Origin: Himantopus leucocephalus | Taxonomy: Eukaryota; Chordata; Aves; Charadriiformes; Recurvirostridae | Direction of reading: 5' to 3' | Assembly (NCBI GenBank): GCA_003993805.1 | Contig: RSEF01000003.1 | Span: forward strand, 36,971,130 to 37,035,129 | Length of the DNA: 64,000 bases | Part shown: in pieces, positions 20,525-32,938 of the stretch | Layout: each line of letters opens with the position of its first letter | Position numbering within the stretch: position 1 is the first letter of the stretch | Position numbers and translations under genes: made by a program | The notes under the pieces: generated by a model | The model's input: only the letters and a program-made list of their open reading frames with translations | Database searches by the model: none | Told to the model about the DNA's origin: nothing

Positions 20525-23500
20525 TGTATGACAGGGACCCTATTAGTTTTGCACTGGGTTTTCAGTGCTTTTAACAGAAAGAAAAAATGCTATCATAAAT
20601 TTGAATTATCGCAAACATTCTTAGTAATTTTTTTCACGAAGCTATGGGGCACCATGCATGTTGATCCACATGCTCCAGGATCTGGTCCTCCTCCTCCGTT
20701 ATAAAAGACCTTTCTTCTCTATAGAAATAAAAGGCACAAACCCTTGTTGACATGCTTTTGGTTACATGTGAGTTTTAGGTATCCATGGTTTATTAGAAAA
20801 AGTAAGCTAACAGCAGTTGTTTTCCTGCATTACAGGTAGCATGCCAACCATTGCGCATCAATTCCCCCTCCAGTGTTTCTCATTATATTTGAGGATTGGG
20901 GGAGAAGAGGAGTTAGGCACCTTCTAGGAATTCACACATTATTAGACATGTGTGCATGATAGGCTAGTATTTTTTAGATTGGCATTTTTAGTCAAGATAG
21001 GGCTGAAGAACCTCATTGGGATAGTCTAGGAGTGTGAAAAATTCCCAAATAGATTATATCACGTAGTGTTGTGCAATGGAAAATGCTCTAATGGTATTTT
21101 TGTATTGCTCATGAGACCCAGGCTTCTCCCCTGTGCTTTGAGCTAGTGACCCTTCCCCCACCCTGAGAGGCAGGAGCTGGTGTCTGGGGGGGTGCGGGAG
21201 GTAGCAAGAGGGAGGTAAGCAGCACCCCTTTGGCATTTGCTCTTTGGATGTGGCTCCCCTCCCCCCAGCAACTTCAGTAGGTGGGCTGGCATGCCTTCCT
21301 CCCCACCAGGTTACAAGGGGCAACCTCAAGGGTTTAAGACACTGAGTGTGGCTAGGTCCCAAACCTGGACTTTGACCTGGGCTAAACAGACCATGAAACT
21401 CAATTCAGGGCTGCAGTTGCGTACTGCAGCTGTGGCGTGCTCCTGGGTAACATTTATGGCCACGTCTCTGCAGCTGTACAGCTGCCCACGAATGCATGCG
21501 GGGTCTCAAGGAGCTGGCAAAGTCAGAGCCCTGTGAGACTTGTCACAGGCAGCATGAGAGTCCCTACTAGCAGACCTGGTTATGGGTCCCCGCCTTACTT
21601 CCCAGTGCTCAAAGGCAGTGGCCTTTTTTCTCGCCTATTTTTTCGTGTCCTGTGGAAGTGCTCTGCGAGAGAATTCACCGGCTGCATCATTAGCATGATA
21701 GCATCATGAAGCAGTTGCTTTTACCTCTAAAACATTTTGCAAGCATCGGTTTAATTGACCTTTTGCATGAACTGAGAAAAAAAAAGAGTATTTTATCAGT
21801 GTTGCCTGAACACAACCAAAAGTTCCTCTCTTTGATAAACTGTTACTGAATATTTCTGAGATCTTCTGCTTTCAAATCTTTTCCTAGCTTGCGTATATAA
21901 TGATAGCTTTCAAGGACTCACTCAAAATATTAAAATCTTAAATATAAATTGCAACTTGTATTGATTTTCATGGGCTTGTTCCTGGCTGTGTGTTTTTCAT
22001 AGCTCTGATATTTGTTCTCTCTGCCTATTTATACTCCCAGGTTTATTCTTTGGATAGCTCAGGTGGTGTTGCAAATTATTTTTAAAGATTTTGTTTTAAG
22101 AGATCACGTCCTAATGTCAGTTAAGAACACAGAGCCTAGCCTAAAGATTCTGTGACTGCTGAGCTATCAAATTCGCTTTGGCATATACTACCTATGTCAA
22201 AAAGTGAGCCATATGTCCATTGTCGAGGTGATTACATATGTAAGCTTCAATTACTCAGTGGGAGTATGCTTGCTAATCTTCAAGAGCTCCACATGAAACA
22301 CAATGGCATCTGTTCCCATCTTTATGAACTTCTAGTAAAAGTGATGCTCTACACAAGCAGTGCAGAAATACCCGTAATTAAAAAAAAATAATGGCGGAAA
22401 TTACCATAATGAGGATTAAAAAAGCAGTTGATATCCATAAAGTGTGTATTGAGATTCCTCTGTTATTTCCTAATCAAGGAGATACATTGTCCAATTTCCT
22501 ATAACTAGGAGAATAATAGTTCCTATGGCATTACTATTACTGTTTGTATTACTGTAGAATTTAAAGATTGGAGTTTCAGGCTACAAAGCTTCATCATGTA
22601 GAAATACACAATAAAGGAAAGCTCCCTGTCCAAAATAATTTACCGTATGGGAAATAACAGGTAGATGTACCAAATTGATAGAGACATAACAAGATAGTAA
22701 GTTTTTTGCATAGCACGGTAAACAACGGTCATCACACGTGACACCTTTCAGAAGAGGTATTAGATCTAGAAATTGATGTTATTAATAGGGTTCATAGTCA
22801 TATCACATTTCTCCATTAATTTAATATTTCAGATCCTCATAAAATTCATATTTCTCAATTAACTGAGTATTTAGTTCTCCATTTCAGTCCTTCAGGGTTT
22901 GGGGAAATGGACTGCTAAGGAATTTTGCAGAGGAGTAACCCCACACATTTCCAATACTGATCTAATTTCTGATATTGAGCTTCTTACTTCCCCAAATTAA
23001 AGATGCAGATGGGAAAAGACTGTGTGAGACCTATAGGGAAATTCCAATATATCTGAAAACCAAACATCCCACATATTAATACAAAAGAAATTTATGGATG
23101 AAAAAATTTATGCTTCCAGGATTACTGGAAGCAGTGCCTAAAAATCACCAGTACTTCTGAACATCAGCAAATGCTCTACTACCTAAACAACGTAGCTTAG
23201 TATCCAAAGACATTATATTCTAGCTAGATCATTTTTCCTATTCTCTAGTCTTAATGTATTTTTATTTTGTTCTATTTAACAGACACAGACAAAATCAAGA
23301 TTGGTGAGCTGGTTTCATATGCTACCAATAGTCTTTTGTTGTCTTTTTCAAAAGGATACAAAGATGCAGTGAACAATACCTGATTGATACACTGAAATGT
23401 ATTATTATTTAGATTGAGCCTTTTGTTATGCAAATTTCATGCTACTGCACTTCAAACCGAGAAGTAATCATGGATAGAAAAATGAAGAGGAAAGAAAAAA

Positions 23501-26500
23501 AAAAAAAGATGGACTGCAAAAGAAACAAAAAGATGGACAGCAAACGAATGGTCATTTGACCAAAGGCTGAAAATGCACAAAGACAAGTAGGTACAAGGAT
23601 AGGACAAGCCTGGCGTTTCAGATCAACACAGACTGAAAGTACGAAAAAGTAGAAGCAAAACAAGTAAAAGCATTAATCAACGCAGTGTACACAACACATT
23701 GAAGAGGTTTGTTTTTTATTGTTATTAGACAAGTCTTCTGGTGGTAACATAATAAGACAGTGATGAGAAACTTTTTCATCGTTCCTTCATTAGTTGTTTC
23801 AACTGGTTCTGACCCATTTGCCCTTCTTCACTACAATGTTATCTAAGTCTTAATAACTTGGTAATTGCTGACTTTCTTGGTTTCCTAAGAATAAATTACT
23901 ACTTTAATTTGAATGCATTGTCTATTTCTACTCATAAATAATGACTAGTATTGCTGAATATATTATTCTAATTATTATACTTATGTAGAACATAATAATC
24001 CCCAGCCTCTAAAAAACACTTTTATAGTGTTTTACTGATTTTCTTTGTCACAGTTCTCCTCATACCAGATATCTGTGAGAAACTTACCATCCACTGTGAA
24101 ATGCTAAGTCTTTCTGGCCTTTGTAGGATATTCAGCGGAACATTGGACATTAAATTGATCACATGTGAGATGTGCAGGGAGAAAATTATGGATAGAAGCA
24201 AAGCACGAATCTTTCAATTTAAGGCCTGATGGCCATTTTCCTAAGCTGCCCCTGCTAGAAAGCTTACCTTGTTAATATTTGCAGTGCAATGCTTATCTCA
24301 TTCCTGACAGTGCAGGGGGAATCTATCAAGCTATTCGTTCTGTGAACACTCCAGGTGCTACAGGCTTTTAAAACAGAGAGTCTATGGAGAAAACTCAGTT
24401 CCCGCAATGTTACAAAATTAACATAAACCTTTTTTTTTTCTCCTATATTTTCAGATCTTCTTGCAAGCATAACATCTACACAGATATCCTTTGCAAAGGA
24501 AACACCATCAGGCCTGCATAATTGATCTGAAGCTACCAGTTCTCACTTTTTTCTGTTAAATATTCACTTCAAATCCCATTGCTCCAGCCTGTGCCGACTG
24601 GCGTACAAGAATGCAGTAGGGCAAATAGATCCTCTTCTTTCACTGTAAAATCCTCTCTGTTCCTCTGTGAGATTTCTAGTCAACCCAAATGGAGTTGTAC
24701 CCTTGGCGTTGTGGAAGCACCCAAGAGGTACACTGTACTAATCACTGTCGTCTTTTCACTGATAACTACTGCACTGAAGAAGGCAACCTAGGATGAATGC
24801 TCCTAAGAAAAATTGATTTAGCTACTAGATTGAATACTGGTATATCCAAGTGAATATCTATCAAAATGTACTTTAATGGCCTGGGTCATTTACAGGGTGA
24901 GACTAGGAGACTTAAAAGTCATTTCTGGTCTTAAAGGTCTCTGAATCTATGGCATTACTTAGAGGACAGTATGTCAACTCTTAGCAGTCATTCTTGACAA
25001 AATAAAATGTCATCTCACTGTTGTTTCTTCCCCTGCAGCCTTTTGCACCTCCAAAAAGATTCGGGAAGGAGGTTGGACCTCATTGGTCAGTGCTCTTCTA
25101 TAACGTGCAGTTCTCTCAAACCCTCCACATCCAGACCTTACCCTGTTACCAGTTGCCTGAACAAATTTGCCTTGTTGCTGAACTTCTAACACAGACCTGT
25201 ATTTTCACATAAAGACAGGTTTCTTCAGATGGCTAGAATTTCGAGACATTTGTGAATTATATTTCTTCTGCGTCTTCTGCTTGCCTTCTGCGTTCACCTT
25301 CTTTCACTTTCAACTGAAAGACAGAGTCTTTCAGCAAAGATAGTTCCTTAAGTGAATATCAGCTTCACCACAATTCAGTAAGAAGATTAAACTCATTTTC
25401 ACCTTGTTTTTCCAGTGCTACGAGGCTTGGCAGCTAAGTGAACATCTGTTGTCCAATTACAACCAACACCCCAACTCTACAAGAAAAAGACCTCAAAATC
25501 CCAAGTAGACTCAGTCCTGAAAGAAAACAAACAAAAAACCCCACCACACTCTCATTTGATTTTTTTCTAGAGCATATTTTGTAGCCCTTCCTGCAGAGTA
25601 TCAGCTGTCCTCGACTGATTGCCATGGTGTAGTTTCTTGAAGAGGCTTATCAGTCAGTGTGAGCATAATGCAATTGAAATCAGTGGAGCTCTGCTCAAAT
25701 ACATCAGCTGAGGATATATATAACCTGGAGTATTAAAGTGCACAGACACTCTCTGTTACAGAGTATGCTGCTCTGCAGTTTTACTGAAAACACTGTGGAT
25801 AGATGGGAAAATATGTAAATGAGAAGTTTCTGATACTGCAGCTTTAGATTAAAATGTATAGAAACAAAATTAGAAACACTGGCATGAACACTGGGAAAGT
25901 TTAAAAAGTACATTAGAGAAGCAGCATCTGAAGGCAGATTACATTTTATTCAAGCTTTTCTTATAATGGCATAAAATCTGCATCACAAAAAAAAAAAAGG
26001 AGGAAACCTTTCTTCATTAGCAATAAAATGTCTCTGATAGGTTTCCACTATCCTGACTAGGTTAGTATACCTCTTTTATAGACCTACATCTAAATTGGCT
26101 GTGTTATTGTGTATGAGTTCTCCTAATAATATTGTTGGTGATATTTTAAATCTTGGGTCATATTGTAAACCATGGCTCATACAAACATTCACATAAACTT
26201 CTTTTTCAAATCAGTGATTTAGATTCATTCTGATACAACTTCTCACACTGAGGAATCTGAAGGAAGTTTTATATTTCCAGGTACATTTTAATATAATTCT
26301 ACTTGAGAGATTTCTACAGTTCTCATAATATTCTATTTTTGTGTAAACTCTTATGTCACATCCCTCACTTGAATATCTGAGTGCTTCTCAGCTGCACATA
26401 AAGCAACATAACTAGAATCAGTACTATGCTATTTGTTCTCATGTGGTCTCTCCAGAGGGAGAACAGTGTGCATTGGAGCATCTTATCTTGGTTTGTTCTC

Positions 26501-28391
26501 GAGTGCTGATGTTTCTGATGTATTTGGTGGAGTGTTATGCAGTGTGAAAATATATTCAACCTTACGGCATAGGGAGCTTCTGAGTGAGACATCTAAGGGC
26601 TTTTTCATCCAAACCAGTCCCCCTGTAGAAAGCACCTGTAAAAAGGCTGAATTAAGACATGGGCTAATTTTATTCATGCATTGCATATCTGAGCCTCTGG
26701 ACCATGAGGTGAAGTACAATACTGAAAAGCAAGTGTCATTGGCTATTTATTTTAAATAAAAAGGCTTATTTCCATCCTCTTTCCCTCTACAACTATCTTT
26801 CAGGTTGGTGAAATGATGCCAGATGATGTATTCTCTCTTATATTTATAATCATGGTTTGCCACTCAATTCATACATTCGGGAGATATCAGAATAGAAGCA
26901 TCCTGGAATATTTTCAGGGGACTATGAAATATCAGGTTTGTTTCATGAACAAGCTGTATAACATTAAATTAAAGCTTTTTTAAAGCTCAAGTTTCTTTCT
27001 TTGATGAACAATTAGCTTACACTTTCACCCTTGAATCCTTGTCTACCATGTGGATTGTCACATATTTCTGAAATTGGTTTTATTGGTATTGCAGGTTGAA
27101 GTTTATCTTTTAAGTCAAGGAGAGCATAAGATACCTTTCTCTAACGCTATGCTTGATTCTCTTAGACTTGTGGCTTCTGAGCAAGCCTTGCTCCCACTTG
27201 AAGGTTCAGTAGGCCCAAGGCAGAAGTATATAATGTAGTACTTAGGGTAAGAGTGAAAATCCAGTGGAATCCAAATTACAGTTTTCATCTGTTTAGCTTA
27301 TCTCACATATTCCTTGCAGCTCTGATAGCCCTTGGTCTTTACTCTGAATTTTTGATGGGCTTCAATCTTCTACCCTTTTATTCTTTATTCCCTTTCACTT
27401 GCATTCTTTTATATGGTTTCTCAGGAGAAATTAGTAGTGATGATCAATGGCTGGGTTGCTTTGAATAATTCTGCTACTTGCAAGTAATCAGATGTGGAAT
27501 TTCAATAGGATGCTCATTAGGCCAACATGAGTCAATTTAACAAAACGTAAAAAATTTTAGGTACGTACTGAGAGAAGCTGGCAGATCTAAGCACTCCCTA
27601 GACAGAGGAGAATGATATTTTCTTTGTGTCATTGTGCACTAACAACAAAACTAAAGCTGGTGTTTTCGAAAGACTTCGGATCCACAGGAGTAACGAACAG
27701 CAAAAAACTCTAACAGGATCTTCTTTGTAGTCATCTGAAATGGTTGACAGTTTTGAGGTTTGATCCTCAAATACACGCAAAATGAAGCCTGCTTTTAACT
27801 ACAAACTGGAGTTTGCCTGCCTGTATTTTGTTCATGACCAGAAATTTTTTCCAATGGATAGCTAGAAGCTTTTTGACTTCCTGTGGACATAGGCAGATGC
27901 TCACGGCCTCATCATCAGACACACTGTTCCTGCTTCATTTAAATTTGTTCATAGAAGTAAAATAGTGTTTCCCTGTACCCCGTATTTCTTTAGCTCACAC
28001 GTGATCAGCAAGATGGTTTTATCAAAAAGCTCTTTTGAACATAGCAAGTAGACTTTAAACTCTCTGTAGTTTTCCTGAATTAAGTTTTTTCCCTTAAGTT
28101 TTATATGGTAATGTTCCCATAATGGATTTCTCTAGAATGGTTCAAAATCCTATTTAAAAACATGAGTATCAAGTGCAAGTTACAAAATGTTATCTAGTAT
28201 GAGACAGGAAAAGGAATGAGAGTCTGATGGGCCTTAAGTACATACTAAACTGTAAGTATGAGCTTCAGCATTTTGGTCTTCTATTTTGTTTTTCCTCTCA
28301 GCAGCCCAGAAACATACACATGACATAGAAGTTATAGCTCTAAATGTCTTGAAGGTAAAATAGTCACCATTTGAAATTAATAATTATCGGG
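20525..28391. other. Non-coding stretch, one weak exon candidate
   Basis: No repeat family or gene was recognised over most of this interval. Small A-rich runs occur at 23495-23508 and 25987-25998. The only frame of interest is the candidate at 27095-27238, listed separately. Confidence 0.35.
27095..27238 (+). other. Candidate terminal exon (weak)
   Basis: A good acceptor (GGTTTTATTGGTATTGCAG, ending 27094) opens directly into a 47-codon frame, starting VEVYLLSQGEHKIPFSNAML and ending QKYIM before TAG at 27236-27238. No AATAAA follows closely, and no partner exon was found. Confidence 0.2.
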
Positions 28392-28498
28392 GTTTGTTTT
28401 GGTTTTTTTTTTCAAATAGTACCCATCATCAAGTTTCTGTTAAAAAAAACAAAAACAAAACCAAAAACAAACAAACAAAAAAAACACAAACAAAACCC
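28392..28498. repeat. T-rich and A/C-rich low-complexity arms in inverted order
   Basis: GTTTGTTTTGGTTTTTTTTTT at 28392-28412 is followed, after a 30-nt unique spacer, by an A/C run (28442-28498) that includes AAAACCAAAAACAAAC, nearly its reverse complement. The arms could pair, but both are also simple low-complexity sequence. Confidence 0.7.
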
Positions 28499-31400
28499 AA
28501 GGTAAAAAAAGTCTAGTTTTCTGAAATAGCTCTGTTCCAGGACTGGAATTACTGTTCTGCAATAAAATCTAAGAACAAAACAAGCTTAAGGTTAGAAGAG
28601 CTCCCAGGAGGCTCCCAAGCCACAGCAAGGAGCTATGGCCTTGCTGAATCAGGCTCCTGGCTCCACCTGAGGAGCCCAAGGAGATCAGGAGTCCTTCAGC
28701 TGTGGGATACTTGGCACTGGAGTTGCTTCTGCATTGCCCAGGGTATTGGGAAGCAGGGACTGCTTTTTCTCAAAGAGCAGTACCACAAAGACCTGCAGTG
28801 CCTTGTCCTGGGGAAGATGGCTCAGCCAGAAATTTCAAGGAGAGCTGGGCAATTAAATCCCTGGAGACTCCTTCCCCCTGGAGTAAAGGAAAGAAATAAA
28901 AGACGGTTATTTCAACTCAATGCATTAAAAAAAAATAAAATCAACTAATGGTTATTTAAAACACTATGACATTTGAAACAAATTGGTATTTCTTCTAAGA
29001 CACCATACACACAAATCTATAAAATGTCTGTGTTTCCAGAAGATAGAGAACTATCATGGATCTTGGTAGATTATCCAAAGAATAATAGAGAAAGAAAAGG
29101 ACATCAATGCACAGACAGTACTTCAAAATTTGGGGTTTTTTTTCAGAAGGCACATGCTATTATGAACTTCATTCATTCACCTTGCCCTCAGGGCTCAGCA
29201 GTGGGGCTGGTCTACAGCTTGGAGAGAGCACTGAGAGGGGGTCCTACCTGAGTGGTGTTCAACCAGCAGATGATACCTACCCCCATCTTTATGACCTCTG
29301 GCCTGTCTCTTCCTGGTCGAGCTGGCCAAGTGTCCTTAGCTGAGCTGGGCTGGAGGGACACCCCTCCTCTGGAGCAGCTTTGGCTGTCACTCAGGGATGT
29401 GCTTTGGACTCGCTGTCCAAGCTGGCGTGTGTTACCCCTTCAGGAATGTGTCAGTCACGTTTCCAAGCTCTTGCATGCAAACAGCAATTCCAGGAATTCT
29501 TTTCTTTTTAATGAGAATTTCACTCCTGAGTGAAGCAAATATTGCAAGGAATTTGAGACCCTAGGCATGGGCTTATAGTGCTTCTGCTGCAGCCCAGCCC
29601 TCTGAACATTTGTAGACGCATTAGCAATGCACATTTTACCAAACCTTGCCTGGGGGATCTCAACGAGATTCAAGCACATAAAACTGGGTTAATATAAAGC
29701 CCAATTTATTTGAACTTCAGGGCACATAAGTCCATAAAATAGGCAAGGCAAAAAAAGAAAAAAAAAAAANCTACTGCTTCTAATGGGGAAAAAAGTCTGT
29801 GAACACGTTAATCTAAACTTGGAAGGATTCATATAACTGTGAAGGAGCAGAATTGTACTTGTGCCTTCTGCCCTAGCAGAACTAAGCCTCACACCATTAA
29901 TAACAAAAATACAGCTTTAGCTCATTTTTCAGGTTTTTATTCAAAATGAGAAAGCCCTACAACAAAGAGCAGAGGCCAAACAGCTTCGCCTATTTATTCA
30001 GTTTTAATAGAGATTGTTATGTAGTGTAGCATTATTCTCTGTGCACACTGATGCTCCTGTTTTCTCTCCACTTCTCTCCTTAGTGTGAAAGCTGTCTCTT
30101 CTCACTAATTAAATTTCATTACCTCCCACTGAAGTGAAGAGACTGAGAGATTGCTGGCTGACTGCCTTTGACACACTTAATCAATCCCTAGAGAACAAAT
30201 AATGACCCTTTTTTTTTGTTTCTTTTTAACTTGTCACCTTTTTTTCCTGTCCTGAGACACAGTTTCCCCAGTTGTTTGAATTTGTGTCCATCTTCAGTTT
30301 CAGAACCCTAATGGTAAGTAATTCTGTGGTCATGTAAGTAATCAATAAGAGGACGGTTATTCGTCTGATCTTTGGCATAAATATTAAACTTGCAATGTCA
30401 TTTTGCCCCTGCAAACTTGCTTTAGTATTATGCACAGGAAACCCTGGAATCTTGCTATCCGGGCACACCAACAACACTGTATTCACCCAGCCCTATCTAC
30501 AAAGTTATTTACATAAAAGTTGGACTTCAGTGAGAGAGTTTCTATTAGTTGTACTTTATTTTTTTAATTATGAGGACAAATCAGTATACAGTGGATCTCT
30601 ACTGATTTAAGAGAAGTGGCATCACACATGAACTTTGCTGTAATTCTCAATTTATGACAAACAGAACTGGATGCTAAGGACACTTGTTATCAGGTAGTAA
30701 ATCTGACCAGTTCAGAAAGATAAAGCAAAAGAAATAAGTAAACCTCTGAGACATAACTGTCTTTACTCCATTCACTTTTGGGGGGGTGTAATGGAGGGGG
30801 CACATACATTACTTTTTTCTCATTCAGACAGAGCACAGCTTCTACCTTTAGATAAGCAGTAGTAAAGGAACAAAGATTAATTTTCTTAACTAAGTACTAT
30901 TTCAGCTGCCATGTAAACTGTGACAGCTCTAACCTAGTGAATCAGGATTACAGCTTTATTTGTACTTTAAAGCATCAATACACAGAGCATTTACATACAT
31001 GCCAGTACAGGTATGGGTCATTTTTAGCCTCTGAGGCCATTTATTGCTGTCCCTGGTTGACTTCCAAAAGGAAGGCTTTAAAAAATTTCACTTTTTCAGC
31101 TGACTTCATGAGACCCCATCCCTGTGGTGAGACTTAGTGAGACTCAATTACACTTATGCGAGCACTTACCATATGCAAGCATGTACTTACCCACTGTTAT
31201 AAACCACTCAAATGTCTACATCACGAGAGTATACAATTTGTCATGACAGGAGTAAGCGAAAGGTTTAGATGTATTTCTTGATATACAAAACTAATGCTGT
31301 ACCACTCTTTTCAGACTTCTTTTTTATCTCAGAGCAGCTTTCCCTCTCTGGTCCACTTTCTTTGCTGGGATATATACTTTGTACACAAGATATCAGTTCT

Positions 31401-32530
31401 GTTGCTATGGAAATCAGTGTTAGAAATTATGGAGTTTTTCCTTTTTTTTTTTTTATGCTTGCTTAAAGGATTAACTACCTACCTGCTGGTTTATGGAAGT
31501 CTCAGTTGTGCGGATCTTTCCATGGTTTAATGAGGAAGGTATCAGTGTATTTTGATTTCCAGAGATGTCTAAATCTTCTTCTTACCATGACAGGTGTTAC
31601 CCACACAGTATGAACCACACTCCAATTAATTGTAAGATGGCTATGTAACCTGATAATTAGAAGTGGCAAATATTAATTTAGAGGGTTTCAGAAGACAAAA
31701 ACACTCACTTTCAAGTGAAGTTCCAAAAATAAGAAGCAAAACCTGAAATCTTTCATCTACCACAAAAGGGTAAATGAAAAAAAGTGTGGGTTTCTTTTTT
31801 TTTAAAATAAACTAATATGAAGAAATTGATGAAGTGAGCTATGCAGTATTGTTCCTACTATTTGGAATAACAGCTTGCTTATATTAGGCAACGAGTTAGA
31901 AGAAACCATGTGAATCCATTCTTTCAGACCCACAGTTATTAAGGACAACACAAGGTTGTCCACAAGTAAGATTTTAGTTTTAGGTCTCTTTCAGACTTTC
32001 TGAATAAAATAAATCAAGTTTCTTAATGACTTTTTAGCTCTTTTTTATCATCTGAACATGGATATTTAAAACCAAAACAAAATTCCCTATCTCACAGGGT
32101 ATTCCAAGCATAAGAAACAAAATAATATTAAATACATTAGGTATTTAAGAGATATGCAGGTATTGCCTGGCTAAAATAGGACTGAGTATTCTTCCTCCCA
32201 TGAAAATTCCAGGGTATTTCTTTTGTCCTCATAATCAGACTTCCCTATGAAATCCATATAAAATATTAATTTCATCTACCAATAGATAACATTACCCTAA
32301 AATGCATGCTAACCTTATGCAAAGTGAGAACACAACTTCCCAATAGAAAGTGCAGACCTGCATGCACACTTTTACTTCTCCTACGCATGCATAACTGGTT
32401 AATTTTTTATTAGTTTGTATCAAAGAATTCAGAAGTTATTTTAAGTATGAAACACTCTTCTTCTTGGTTTGTTGGATCCCATGTAATTTCATTGGATATG
32501 CGTGTTCAGGTATGTATACCATTTACATTT
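28499..32530. other. Non-coding stretch with a single-N join
   Basis: No gene supported. A 70-90 bp CNE-like, ATTA-containing segment lies near 30090-30180. A single N at 29770 ends an A run. Confidence 0.35.
29770..29770. other. Single-N join in an A run
   Basis: One N directly follows a run of about twelve A. Unlike the joins at 17807 and 38009 no repeated flank is visible, so it is probably a homopolymer-length ambiguity. Confidence 0.8.
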
Positions 32531-32938
32531 AGAATCACAGAATTAGGTTGGAAAAGACCTTTAAGATCATCAAGTCCAACCGTTAACCTAACACTGCCAG
32601 GTCCACCATGTCCCTAAGCACCACATCTACACATCTTTTAAATACCTCCAGGGGTGGTGACTCATCCACTTCCCTGGGCAGCCTGTTCCAATGCTTGACA
32701 AAACTTTCAGTGAAATTTTTCCTTATAACCAGTCTAAACCTCCCCTGGCACAGCCTGAGACCATTTCCTCTTGTCCTGTCACCCGTTACTTGGGACAAGA
32801 GACCAACACCCACCTCGCTACAGCCTCCTTTCAGCTGTAGAGAGTGAGAAGGTCTCCCCTGAGCCTCCTTTTATCCAGACTAAATAACCCCAATTCCCTC
32901 AGCCACTCCTCGTAAGACTTATTCTCTAGATCCTTCAT
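32531..32938 (-). mobile_element. CR1 LINE, truncated 3' end
   Basis: On the plus strand it starts AGAATCACAGAATTAGGTTGG and runs through GACCTTTAAGATCATCAAG, GGGCAGCCTGTTCCAATGC and CCCAGTTCCCTCAGCC-like sequence (here CCCAATTCCCTCAGCCACTC). This is the reverse complement of a chicken-repeat-1 3' end. The minus strand keeps a readable remnant of the ORF2 C-terminus ([18 protein letters not shown]), stopped at both ends. It is 5'-truncated like most CR1 copies, and the left end has lost most of the terminal repeat units. Confidence 0.95.

Noticed and set aside
32583..32847. Protein-like frames at 32.6-32.8 kb
   Set aside because: They are the decayed C-terminus of the CR1 LINE polyprotein and its antisense, not a host gene.
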